Source: Verrucomicrobiota bacterium
Lineage (GTDB): Bacteria > Verrucomicrobiota > Verrucomicrobiia > Limisphaerales > UBA1319
DNA length: 64,000 bases
Assembly: GCA_022711435.1 (NCBI GenBank)
Contig: JAKLFB010000030.1
Span: forward strand, 1-64,000
Direction of reading: 5' to 3'
Part shown: positions 17,903 to 25,622 of the stretch, piece after piece
How positions within the stretch are numbered: position 1 is the first letter of the stretch
How the letters are laid out: the number at the start of each line of letters is the position of its first letter
Program-made: the position numbers and the translations under genes
Notes under the pieces: generated by a model
What the model was told of the DNA's origin: nothing
The model's input: the letters and a program-made list of their open reading frames with translations, nothing else
Databases searched by the model: none

Positions 17903-18787
17903 ATGACGAAGGCGATCGAGCGCTCCTCGCCCTGCAAGGTCAACCTGATCCTCAATGTCCTCGGACGCCGCCCCGACGGATTCCATGAGATCGAAACCGT
18001 GTTCCACCCCGTCCCGGTCTTCGATCGGCTTCGATTCGAGATGGTTTCCGCCCCGGGAATTCATCTGGCCTGCAATGTCCCTGGCCTTCCCACGGACCGC
18101 CGCAACCTGGTCTATCGGGCTGCCGCTGCCTTCCTGACAACGGCCTCCCCGCCCCAAGGGGTGCAGATCCGCCTCGAGAAGCAATTGCCCCTGGCCGCCG
18201 GCCTGGGCGGCGGCAGCGCCAATGCCGCCACAACACTGCTCGCGCTCAACCAACTGTTCGGCAATCCGCTCTCCGCCGATCAACTCGCAGCCATCGCCCG
18301 GACGCTCGGCTCCGATGTCCCGTTCTTCCTCCAGGACCAGCCCGCTCTCGGGCTCGGACGCGGCGAGATCATCCAGCCTCTGGGACCTTTCCCCGCCTTG
18401 GCCGGCGCGTGGATCGTCCTGGCCCATCCCGGATTTGGCGTTCCAACCCCTTGGGCCTATGCGCAGCTGGCATCTGCTCCCGCACTGTCGTACGGCGAGC
18501 CCGGCCGTGCCCAGCGGTTGATTCGCGCGCTCCAAACCGGGACGATCGAGGAGGCAGCGCCCCTCTTCGCCAACACCCTCGAGCTCCCCGTCATGCGCAA
18601 GTACCCGCTCCTGGCCCTGATCCGCGAGGATTGGCTCGATGCCGGCGCACCGGTCGCTCTCATGTCCGGCAGCGGCTCCACCGTGTTCGCCCTCGCCATC
18701 GGACCCAGCCTGGCTGAGCTCCTTGCCGAGCGCTGCATGCGGCGATTCGGCCCGGCTCTCTGGACTGCCATCGCGCCGCTGGCATGA
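17903..18787 (+). CDS. ispE: 4-diphosphocytidyl-2-C-methyl-D-erythritol kinase IspE
   Basis: 294 residues. ATP-dependent kinase of the MEP isoprenoid pathway. GHMP-kinase motifs are clear: SPCKVNLILNVLGRRPDGFHE at the N-terminus, the ATP-binding LPLAAGLGGGSANAA loop, TLGSDVPFF and C-terminal ALMSGSGSTVFAL. It is followed by ispA, so the two isoprenoid genes may form a unit. The ATG at 17903 directly follows the T-tract of the upstream terminator and lacks a Shine-Dalgarno sequence, so the transcript could be leaderless or start within the preceding gene and read through. No internal start better matches the family. Confidence 0.95.
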   Translation: MTKAIERSSPCKVNLILNVLGRRPDGFHEIETVFHPVPVFDRLRFEMVSAPGIHLACNVPGLPTDRRNLVYRAAAAFLTTASPPQGVQIRLEKQLPLAAGLGGGSANAATTLLALNQLFGNPLSADQLAAIARTLGSDVPFFLQDQPALGLGRGEIIQPLGPFPALAGAWIVLAHPGFGVPTPWAYAQLASAPALSYGEPGRAQRLIRALQTGTIEEAAPLFANTLELPVMRKYPLLALIREDWLDAGAPVALMSGSGSTVFALAIGPSLAELLAERCMRRFGPALWTAIAPLA

Positions 18788-18874
18788 ACGGGCTTGCATG
18801 ATTCCCCGCTTTCTCTTAAGCATGCCCATGCCCTCCGCGGGGAATGCACGCAGCCTCCGGAGACGATATACAAC

Positions 18875-19792
18875 ATGACATCGCAGGACTCGACCGCCGG
18901 CCCATCGGCCTTCGACTTGAAGGCGTTCCTCCGCTCTCGCACGGACCGGATCAACCGCGCCCTCGACCGGCTCCTGCCGCGCCCCGGCACCAAGCCGCCG
19001 ACCATCCACCGCGCGATGCGCTACTCGATGTTTGCCGGAGGAAAACGCCTGCGGCCCATCCTCTGCCTGGCTGCCGCGGAGGCCTGCAACGGCTCGATCC
19101 AGGCCGCACTCCCCCTGGCCTGCGCCGTCGAGTGCATCCATACTTACTCGCTCATTCACGATGACTTGCCCGCCATGGATAACGACGATTTCCGGCGCGG
19201 CAAGCCCACCAGCCACAAGGTCTTCGGCGAAGGGATCGCCATCCTCGCCGGCGACGCGCTCCTGACCCACGCCTTCGAGATCATCGCCCTGGCCAAACCC
19301 ACCCCCCGCTACCGCGCTCAGGATTACCTGCGCGAGCTCGCGCGCGCCGCCGGCTCGCGCTTCCTCATCGCCGGCCAGGTCGCCGACCTTGAAAACGAAG
19401 GACGCTCCGTCTCCCGACGCGAGCTCCAGTTCGTCCACCAGTGCAAGACATCCGCCCTCCTCTGCGCCGCCGTGCGTCTGGGCGGCATGAGCGCCAATTG
19501 CCCACCCTCTCATCTGCAAGCCCTGACCCGGTTCGGCCAGCATGTCGGGCTGGCCTTCCAGATCGTGGACGACATCCTGGACGTCACCCAGAGCAGCGAG
19601 AAACTCGGCAAGACCGCCGGCAAGGATGCCCGAGCCCAAAAGGCCACCTACCCGGCGCTCCTGGGGCTTGACGCCTCGCGCCGCCTGGCCGCGCGCCTGA
19701 CCGCCCAGGCCTTCGCCGCCCTGGCCCTGTTCCGAGGACGCGCCGCCGCCCTCGAAGCCCTCGCCGGCCACCTCCTTCGCCGCGACCGCTGA
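18875..19792 (+). CDS. ispA: Geranyl/farnesyl diphosphate synthase (IspA family)
   Basis: 305 residues. Short-chain trans-prenyltransferase that condenses IPP with DMAPP/GPP. Substrate-binding FAGGKRLRPIL, the first Asp-rich motif DDLPAMDNDD and the second DDILDVT are all present, as is the GKTAGKDARAQKATYPAL segment typical of bacterial farnesyl diphosphate synthase. The start at 18875 (MTSQDST) gives the usual length; an in-frame ATG at 18794 adds 27 residues, close to the ispE stop. Functions with ispE in isoprenoid supply. The 120-bp element at 19807 lies right after the stop. Confidence 0.94.
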   Translation: MTSQDSTAGPSAFDLKAFLRSRTDRINRALDRLLPRPGTKPPTIHRAMRYSMFAGGKRLRPILCLAAAEACNGSIQAALPLACAVECIHTYSLIHDDLPAMDNDDFRRGKPTSHKVFGEGIAILAGDALLTHAFEIIALAKPTPRYRAQDYLRELARAAGSRFLIAGQVADLENEGRSVSRRELQFVHQCKTSALLCAAVRLGGMSANCPPSHLQALTRFGQHVGLAFQIVDDILDVTQSSEKLGKTAGKDARAQKATYPALLGLDASRRLAARLTAQAFAALALFRGRAAALEALAGHLLRRDR

Positions 19793-19806
19793 AGCCTCCG
19801 CAAAGG

Positions 19807-19926
19807 CAATGGGGTCACATCTAAATATTTTACATTTCTCTCCTCCCCGCCGAGCTCTTGTCCTCCTGGATCCCGGCGGCAAACCAGCTGGAGTCCATTT
19901 GTCAATTATTTAGATGCGACCCCATT
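19807..19926. mobile_element. MITE-like element with 21-bp terminal inverted repeats
   Basis: The left end begins caatggggtcacatctaaat and the right end is its reverse complement with one mismatch (a/g at position 11), over about 21 bp (19807-19827 and 19906-19926). The roughly 78-bp centre is non-coding. The ends share aatggggtc with the tandem repeat at 8-213. Such elements are usually moved in trans, for example by REP-associated (Y1/IS200-like) tyrosine transposases, but none is in the window. Confidence 0.65.
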
Positions 19927-19932
19927 GTCTGA

Positions 19933-21573
19933 TTATCTGCGCAAACGGAAGAAGCGGCGGCCGTCCACGGGCAGATCGACGCGGTTGGTGCCGCCCATCA
20001 CGGTCGGATCCGGCTGCACCGGCTGCCAACCCGCTCCGTGCAACACCTGGTTGGACTCGAGCTGGTAGCCGGCTGCAGGCGCCGGCCATTGGACGCTGAC
20101 CTGGCTGCCTGCGCGCGCGATGCTCAGCCGCGGGGGCAAATCGGGCGGGCTCTCCTCCGCCAACCTCGCAATGAACGCCCCCGCACCGCCCTGGTTGGCG
20201 ATCTGGATCGTTGTCCCGTCTGCCAGCCCGAAATCCGCCTTGGCGCTGAACATCCCGGAGACGACCACCCGGCCTGCCGGGTCGACGGCAATGCTCTGGC
20301 CCGAATCGCCGTACACGCCGCCTGCGCGCCGGACCCAGCGCAGGTCGCCTGCCGCCCCATAACAGGCCACCGCGATGTCCGTGTCTCCCCGGCTCGTCAC
20401 CGTCGAGGATTCAAACGTCGCCGAGCGCGTGATGTAGCCGGCGACGTACGCATCGCCGGCCTGATTCGCGTCGATCTCCCATGCCTCGTCGAGCGTCCAG
20501 CCGCCGCCTCGGCGCACCCAGAGCGGGGTTCCATTCGTGGCGTATCGGGCGACGAACCAGTCCGATTGCCCCTCGCTGGCGAGGACCTGTCCGCCAAAGT
20601 TGGCCTGGCCCGTGAAATAGCCTGCGACAAAGACCGCCGAGGAGCCCGACGCAGCCAGGTCGAATCCGTAATCGGTGCCGCTGCCGCCCGCAGCCACCGC
20701 CCAGCTCCAGCTCCCCTCCGCATCCAGTCGCGCCAGGAATATGTCGCGCCCGCCCGATCCCGGCAGCACCTGCGATCCAAAGGCAGCCGGGCCGGTGAAG
20801 AACCCGGTGATGTAGACCGCCCCGTCGCCGGTTGTGTGAATCCCCTGTCCCCATTCCATGTCGCTGCCCCCGGCGCGGCGAGCCCAATCCAGCCCTCCGC
20901 CCGCCCCCAGCCGCAGCACCACAACATCGCTCTGGCCTGCGCTGTTCAGCGTTCGCCCCCCGAAGACCGCCGTCCCGCTGAAGACGCCCACCACATGCGC
21001 GCGCCCGGCCGCATCGAAAGCCGCACAGACGCCCGTGTCGTGCCCCGGCCCCCCGCCCGCCATCGCCCATTGGAGATTTCCATCACTGCTGTAGCGCGCC
21101 ACGAACAGGTCGGCATTTTCGATCGATCCGCTGTCGAGGATCGCCTGCGGCCCGGCCGGCCCGCCGAAAACCGAGCGCCCCTTGAAATAGCCTGTCACGG
21201 CGACGTTCCCTTGCGCATCCACGGCCAGGTTGATCGGGTAATCCTCTCCGGGCCCGCCGGCCCGCCGGGCCCAAAGCACATTGCCGCTCGGGTTGAACTT
21301 GGCCAGAAACAGGTCGTAATCGCCTGCGTTGGTCAGCGTCAAGCCATCGAAGGCGATCGGGCCCCGGTACATCCCTGCCAGATAGCTGTTGCCCTGCGGA
21401 TCCACTTTGACCGCCGCGCCGGTCTCGAATCCGCTCTGGCCGACCGGCCTCACCCACTGGACCGGCAGGAGTTCCGATGCGGCGGCATGCGCCCCGAAGA
21501 CCGCCGCCGCCCAGGCTGCTGCCGTCCGCCACGAGAGCCGCCGGTTGCCTCGCCGATAGCCGGTGCGATTCAT
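19933..21573 (-). CDS. Secreted SBBP-type beta-propeller protein with FFRL tail
   Basis: 546 residues. The N-terminus (MNRTGYRRGNRRLSWR then a hydrophobic stretch to AAAS) is a signal peptide. The body has about nine repeats of 'D.FLAKFNPSGNVLWARRAGG...GVAVDAAGNVYVTGYF', the SBBP/propeller pattern. After PPRLSIARAGSQ the last 70 residues (nt 19936-20148) form a beta-rich tail that ends RRFFRLRR, very like the tail of the delta-60 protein at 2222-4774 (LSIARAG is shared exactly). The start ATG at 21573 overlaps the stop of the URO-D-family gene (ATGA), so the two are coupled although they look functionally unrelated. Exported; function unknown. Confidence 0.86.
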   Translation of the reverse strand: MNRTGYRRGNRRLSWRTAAAWAAAVFGAHAAASELLPVQWVRPVGQSGFETGAAVKVDPQGNSYLAGMYRGPIAFDGLTLTNAGDYDLFLAKFNPSGNVLWARRAGGPGEDYPINLAVDAQGNVAVTGYFKGRSVFGGPAGPQAILDSGSIENADLFVARYSSDGNLQWAMAGGGPGHDTGVCAAFDAAGRAHVVGVFSGTAVFGGRTLNSAGQSDVVVLRLGAGGGLDWARRAGGSDMEWGQGIHTTGDGAVYITGFFTGPAAFGSQVLPGSGGRDIFLARLDAEGSWSWAVAAGGSGTDYGFDLAASGSSAVFVAGYFTGQANFGGQVLASEGQSDWFVARYATNGTPLWVRRGGGWTLDEAWEIDANQAGDAYVAGYITRSATFESSTVTSRGDTDIAVACYGAAGDLRWVRRAGGVYGDSGQSIAVDPAGRVVVSGMFSAKADFGLADGTTIQIANQGGAGAFIARLAEESPPDLPPRLSIARAGSQVSVQWPAPAAGYQLESNQVLHGAGWQPVQPDPTVMGGTNRVDLPVDGRRFFRLRR

Positions 21574-22649
21574 GGCTCGGCCCCCCGGCGTTCCGCCGGC
21601 GCGTGGCGGGCGTTGAAATCGCCGACCGCCCGGGCCATCGCGCGGATATTGTCTGGCGGCGTGCCGGTGGTGGTCGCTCCTCCAAACGACAGAATCAAGG
21701 GATGATAGGGGGCTTGATCGAGAGCCTGGATCGCAGCGGCGTAGACCTGGTCGGGCGTCCCTCGCACGCCGACCTCGAGCGGAGGCACATTGCCCATCAG
21801 GCAGAGCCGTTTCTCCAGACGGATCGCCGCGGCCTCGACCCCGGGCTGCAATCCCCAGTTCAGCACGTGGAAACCCGCGTCCGGCAGCAGATCCAAGCAC
21901 GCGGCCACGCTGGCGTCGTTGTGAAACACCTTGATCCATTCGGAGGGAAAGGCCTGGCAGATCCGCTTCAGATACGGATGCGCCAGCTCCTGGTAGTGGC
22001 GGCGGCCGACGAACCCGACCAGGTCGTCCAGGATCAGGATCCCCTCGACCTGTTCCCCGAGCACTTCGGCCTGCGCCTTGAGCCAGCCGATGCACAGGTC
22101 GGTGGTCAGGTCGAACAACCGCTTCGTGCGCTCGGGATGATCCACGATATCGGTCATGAGCTCCGTCACGCCGCGGAAGAAGGACGCGATGGTGAGCGGC
22201 CCTCGGGCCGCCACGACCGGCACGCAATAGCCCGCCTGCCGAATCCGGTCCTTCAGCCGCTTATACCGATACAGGCAGAGCGCCATGTATCCGTCGGTCC
22301 GCGGATCCGGCGGCGTCAGCCGCTCCAGCTCCTCCATCGGAAATGGCAGATGCTCCACATCCGGTATCCGGCCCGGATAGATCCGCATCCGGGTGCCCAG
22401 CGCCGACGGCTCCGCCCCCATCCCCAGCTCCGACCACCATGACGGAAACCAGATCACCTCCGGGAAATCCTCCAGCACTTTCCGGTTCGCCTCGAACCAC
22501 GCCTCGGGATCGAAAAAATAGTCCCAATGGCTGATCCCGGCGTAAGCGGGTATCCAGGGGCAATCCACGATCAGCGCCAGTGGAACCGGATAGTGACGTC
22601 CAGGCTGCCGAGCGGCAGCCTTGAATTGTTGCCATTGTTCGGGTCGCAT
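21570..22649 (-). CDS. Uroporphyrinogen decarboxylase (URO-D)-fold protein
   Basis: 359 residues. A TIM-barrel of the URO-D superfamily, which includes HemE and corrinoid methyltransferases such as MtaA. Recognisable segments are ILDDLVGFVGRRHYQEL, KVFHNDASVAACLDLLPD, FHVLNWGLQPGVEAA and CLMGNVPPLEVGVRGTPDQV. The HemE N-terminal Arg signature (RQAGR) is not present, so it is more likely one of the divergent URO-D proteins common in Verrucomicrobia and Planctomycetes, often linked to methyl transfer or sugar catabolism. Its TGA overlaps the ATG of the propeller gene at 21573. Substrate unknown. Confidence 0.85.
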   Translation of the reverse strand: MRPEQWQQFKAAARQPGRHYPVPLALIVDCPWIPAYAGISHWDYFFDPEAWFEANRKVLEDFPEVIWFPSWWSELGMGAEPSALGTRMRIYPGRIPDVEHLPFPMEELERLTPPDPRTDGYMALCLYRYKRLKDRIRQAGYCVPVVAARGPLTIASFFRGVTELMTDIVDHPERTKRLFDLTTDLCIGWLKAQAEVLGEQVEGILILDDLVGFVGRRHYQELAHPYLKRICQAFPSEWIKVFHNDASVAACLDLLPDAGFHVLNWGLQPGVEAAAIRLEKRLCLMGNVPPLEVGVRGTPDQVYAAAIQALDQAPYHPLILSFGGATTTGTPPDNIRAMARAVGDFNARHAPAERRGAEP

Positions 22650-22869
22650 GCAGTCCTTATGGTTGGCTGCCGCCAGCCGCCTCTGCTGCGGCCGTTGGTC
22701 AAGCCCATGCCCTTTGATCCTCGATACTGATCTCTCTGCTTATTCTTGCCAAGCCATTCCTGGCGATCGGGGCGGCGTCCGACCGCTGGACACGCCGGAG
22801 CCCGAATCCTGCTTCTCCGCTGCTGCCCGGCATTGCGGACCGGCGATCTTATCGATAGACTCCACCGCG

Positions 22870-24318
22870 ATGCAAATGATTCAGATCCATCCCCAACCTG
22901 CGGCCGCATGCCGCACGGCGCTGATCGTCCTGGGCCTTTGCCTGGCCCGCTGCGCCCTTCATGCTCAGGCGAACCCGTTCCAGGCTGGAGCCGCCTCCGT
23001 CAACATCACTCCGCCGCTGGGCATCCCTTTGGCCGGCTACTACCATGCGCGCGGCGCGGATGGCGTCGCCGACGAATTGCAGGCCAAAGCCCTCGTGTTT
23101 CGCGACGGCCAGACGCAGGCCGCCTTCGTGGCCTGCGACCTGATCAGCCTGCCGCGCGACACCGTGCTCGAAGCCCGCCAACTCATCCAGCAGCAGTCCG
23201 GCATCCCCGCTTCGAACGTGATGATCTCCGCCACCCACACCCATACCGGGCCTGTCATGACCCGCGGCTCCGCTCGAGACGAATCCGATGGCGGCAGCGG
23301 CGCCGCATCCCGCGAATACACCTCCGCCCTGCCTCGGCTCCTGGCCCGAGCCGTGCACGATGCGCAGGCTCGGCTGGCGCCCGCGCGGGTTTCTTTCGCC
23401 CGCGAACACGAGCATCGCATGTCGTATGTCCGCCGGTATTGGATGAAAGATGGCACCGTCGGCTGGAATCCCGGGAAGCTCAATCCCAACACCATTCGCC
23501 CCGTCAGCTCGATCGATCCCGAGGTGGGTGTCGTCTATGTGGAGTCCACCGCCCGGCAGCCGATCTCGACCTTCGTCAACTTCGCCATGCACACGGACAC
23601 GACCGGCGGCACACGGCTGTCGGCCGACATGCCTGGAGCTCTGGCCCGGTGCCTGGCCGCCTATAAAGGCCCCGATATGGTCACGCTCTTCGCCAACGGG
23701 ACCTGCGGCAATATCAATCACACCAACGTCCGCTGGCCGGAGCGGCAGTCCGGCACAAACGAGGCCAACCGCCTCGGCGCCATTCTCGCCGCTGCGGTGT
23801 TCAAGGCCTATATGGACCTCGAGCCTGCGGCCGACTGCACGCTGCGCGCCCGGCACGAGATCCTCGCCCTTCCTCTGGCGCCGATCCGGCAGGAGGATGT
23901 GACGGCGGCGCGCGAGATCATCTCTCGAACCCCCTCGGCCCCGTTCCTCGACCGGGTCCGGGCCTACAAGACCCTCGATGTCCAGCGCCGCAACGGGCAG
24001 CCGATCGAAGCCGAAGTCCAGGTTGTCGCTCTGGGCGGCGAGCTGGCATGGGTGGCTCTCCCCGGTGAGATCTTCGTCGAGCTCGGTCTGAGCATCAAGG
24101 CCGCCTCGCCATTCCGGCAAACCCACATCGCCGAATTGGCCAACGGCAGCGTCGGCTATGTCCCGAACCGGTCAGCCTACGCCGAGGGCAATTACGAAGT
24201 TGTCAGCGCGCGCGTCGGCGAAGGCGCCGGCGAAATGCTCGTCCAATCCGCGGTTCGGATGCTGGCCGACCTCCACTCCGAATCCGCCGCTGCTGGCGTC
24301 TGGGCCACGGCACGATAG
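22870..24318 (+). CDS. Secreted neutral/alkaline ceramidase-fold hydrolase
   Basis: 482 residues. A signal peptide (to about residue 38, ending LHAQA) is followed by FQAGAASVNITPPLG, the hallmark start of the neutral/alkaline non-lysosomal ceramidase N-terminal domain. Metal ligands appear in SATHTHTGP and in NFAMHTDTTGG. At the position of the ceramidase nucleophile (GDxSPN) the sequence reads GTCGNINHTN, so the Ser is not obvious, and the C-terminal Ig-like domain of true ceramidases is missing. It is therefore one of the many ceramidase-like proteins of this phylum whose substrate is unknown. The start at 22870 was chosen because the signal peptide begins there. Divergent from the URO-D gene. 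Confidence 0.85.
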   Translation: MQMIQIHPQPAAACRTALIVLGLCLARCALHAQANPFQAGAASVNITPPLGIPLAGYYHARGADGVADELQAKALVFRDGQTQAAFVACDLISLPRDTVLEARQLIQQQSGIPASNVMISATHTHTGPVMTRGSARDESDGGSGAASREYTSALPRLLARAVHDAQARLAPARVSFAREHEHRMSYVRRYWMKDGTVGWNPGKLNPNTIRPVSSIDPEVGVVYVESTARQPISTFVNFAMHTDTTGGTRLSADMPGALARCLAAYKGPDMVTLFANGTCGNINHTNVRWPERQSGTNEANRLGAILAAAVFKAYMDLEPAADCTLRARHEILALPLAPIRQEDVTAAREIISRTPSAPFLDRVRAYKTLDVQRRNGQPIEAEVQVVALGGELAWVALPGEIFVELGLSIKAASPFRQTHIAELANGSVGYVPNRSAYAEGNYEVVSARVGEGAGEMLVQSAVRMLADLHSESAAAGVWATAR

Positions 24319-24395
24319 CGCGGGGCCGCTGCGGGAGCCGCGGGCGGCGCATCGATCATTCAGGAGGTCCGATCCTTTCGGCGAGCGCTGTGGAT

Positions 24396-24938
24396 TCACG
24401 CCCGCTCCTCGTCCCGGTGCAGCCACGCTCGATAGGCCTCCAGCCCCCGCCGCAAGGATGGAAAGGCGAGGGCATCCGGATCCGCCTCGCGCGCATCGAG
24501 CCAGACCACCGAGTGCACCCCGTCCAGCGCCTGCGCGACAGCCCCCTGCCCCACCCGACCGCGGAAAAACAGGTCCAGCACCGGGTAAGCCACTTCTTGG
24601 TAAGGATAGTCGTTGGGAAACGACCCCAGGTAGGCCAAGTCGGCCGCCTTCATCCCGACCTCCTCCTGGATCTCGCGTTCCAGGGCTTCCTCGGCTGTCT
24701 CCCCAATGTCCACAAATCCGCCGGGCAACGCCAGTTTGCCCGAGGCGGGATCCTTGGCCCGCCGGATGAACAGCACCCGCCCGTCCGTCCGCCGCAAGAA
24801 CGCCGCCGCCGCAATCGCGGGGTTGAAATAATAGAGCCACCCGCAGGAGCCGCATCGGAACCGTTCGCCCCGTGCCGGATCATCGGCTCGGGCGCCGCAC
24901 CGGGGACAATAGGCAAACCACTGGCTGGGTTTTCTCAT
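24396..24938 (-). CDS. Nudix hydrolase with N-terminal zinc ribbon
   Basis: 180 residues. An N-terminal zinc ribbon (CPRCGA then CGSCG) precedes a Nudix domain with a complete Nudix box: GGFVDIGETAEEALEREIQE then EVGM. The zinc-ribbon plus Nudix arrangement is like NudC (NADH pyrophosphatase/RNA deNADding), but the protein is shorter and lacks an obvious SQPWPFP motif, so a general NDP-X hydrolase role is safer. The start at 24938 follows a GAGGG sequence at a suitable distance. Same strand as the receiver-like gene at 25028 but 89 bp downstream of it. Confidence 0.9.
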   Translation of the reverse strand: MRKPSQWFAYCPRCGARADDPARGERFRCGSCGWLYYFNPAIAAAAFLRRTDGRVLFIRRAKDPASGKLALPGGFVDIGETAEEALEREIQEEVGMKAADLAYLGSFPNDYPYQEVAYPVLDLFFRGRVGQGAVAQALDGVHSVVWLDAREADPDALAFPSLRRGLEAYRAWLHRDEERA

Positions 24939-25027
24939 GGGTATGCCCTCATTGCGGGCTGGCGAGCCGCAGTGTTCTCCCTCCTCGTTCGTGCAAGCGG
25001 ACCCCCAATGACACACGGCATGGCCGC

Positions 25028-25402
25028 TCAATCCACCGCCAGGATTTGATCCAGCAACTGGGCCAGCTGCGGCAGGATCGCCTCGTGGCCAGCCACCAGA
25101 TTCGCCCCCGCCGATCGAGCCGCCTGCCATTGATCGGATCGATCGTCCCGCACCAGCGCCAGCACAGGAATGTGTTGTGTGTCCGGATTGCTCTTGAGTG
25201 CCTGGATCGCCCCGCAGAGGTCGGTCTTCTGCGATTCCATATCGATGATCACCACAAACGGCCGCGTGTCGCGCGCCTGGCTGACGAGCGTCTCCGGGCC
25301 CGCCAGCGACTGCACCCGATACCCCAAATCCTGCAGCCGGTTCATTAGCTGGCTGCCCGGAAGCAGGTTCTCATACACTAGCATTGCCAGCGGACTGGTC
25401 AT
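25028..25402 (-). CDS. Stand-alone degenerate receiver (CheY-like) protein
   Basis: 124 residues. The fold pattern of a response-regulator receiver is present, with a potential phospho-acceptor Asp54 in VVIIDMES. However, the N-terminal acidic pair (usually DD after the first strand) is Tyr-Glu (LVYEN), and the conserved Lys near the end is not found (GANLVAGHE). It is therefore probably a pseudo-receiver that does not follow normal phosphorylation chemistry, perhaps a protein-interaction module. No histidine kinase is nearby. Divergent from nusA. Confidence 0.75.
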   Translation of the reverse strand: MTSPLAMLVYENLLPGSQLMNRLQDLGYRVQSLAGPETLVSQARDTRPFVVIIDMESQKTDLCGAIQALKSNPDTQHIPVLALVRDDRSDQWQAARSAGANLVAGHEAILPQLAQLLDQILAVD

Positions 25403-25484
25403 CGCTTGAAATTGCGATACCCGCGTTCAAAATGCAAAGCTTTCTCCGACGCATACCCGTCGCTCGAAAACCGGGATTTGTGGC

Positions 25485-25513
25485 TTGACGCTCAGCTCCA
25501 TCAAATTTAGTAT
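25485..25513 (+). promoter_or_regulatory. Sigma-70-type promoter for the nusA operon
   Basis: TTGACG (25485-25490) and TAGTAT (25508-25513) are separated by 17 bases, an ideal sigma-70 spacing. Position fits the start of transcription about 100 bases before the nusA ATG. Called by eye; the surrounding bases are relatively AT-rich for this genome. Confidence 0.55.
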
Positions 25514-25557
25514 AAGCTTACGGTAACGGATTTTGTTGCTGGCCTGCCAGCGTGTGG

Positions 25558-25588
25558 AAGTCGGAGAGTCTCATCTGCCGACTTTTTT
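25558..25588 (+). terminator. Leader hairpin with T-tract upstream of nusA (possible attenuator)
   Basis: A 7-bp stem aagtcgg/ccgactt (25558-25564 and 25578-25584) with a 13-base loop runs into TTTT and then A. It lies between the putative promoter and the nusA start (ATG at 25623), with no coding sequence between, so it could terminate transcription early in the leader. NusA itself modulates such terminators. Confidence 0.5.
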
Positions 25589-25622
25589 ATTCTCTGGCCG
25601 CCATCGATTAACGGGTCGTGTT

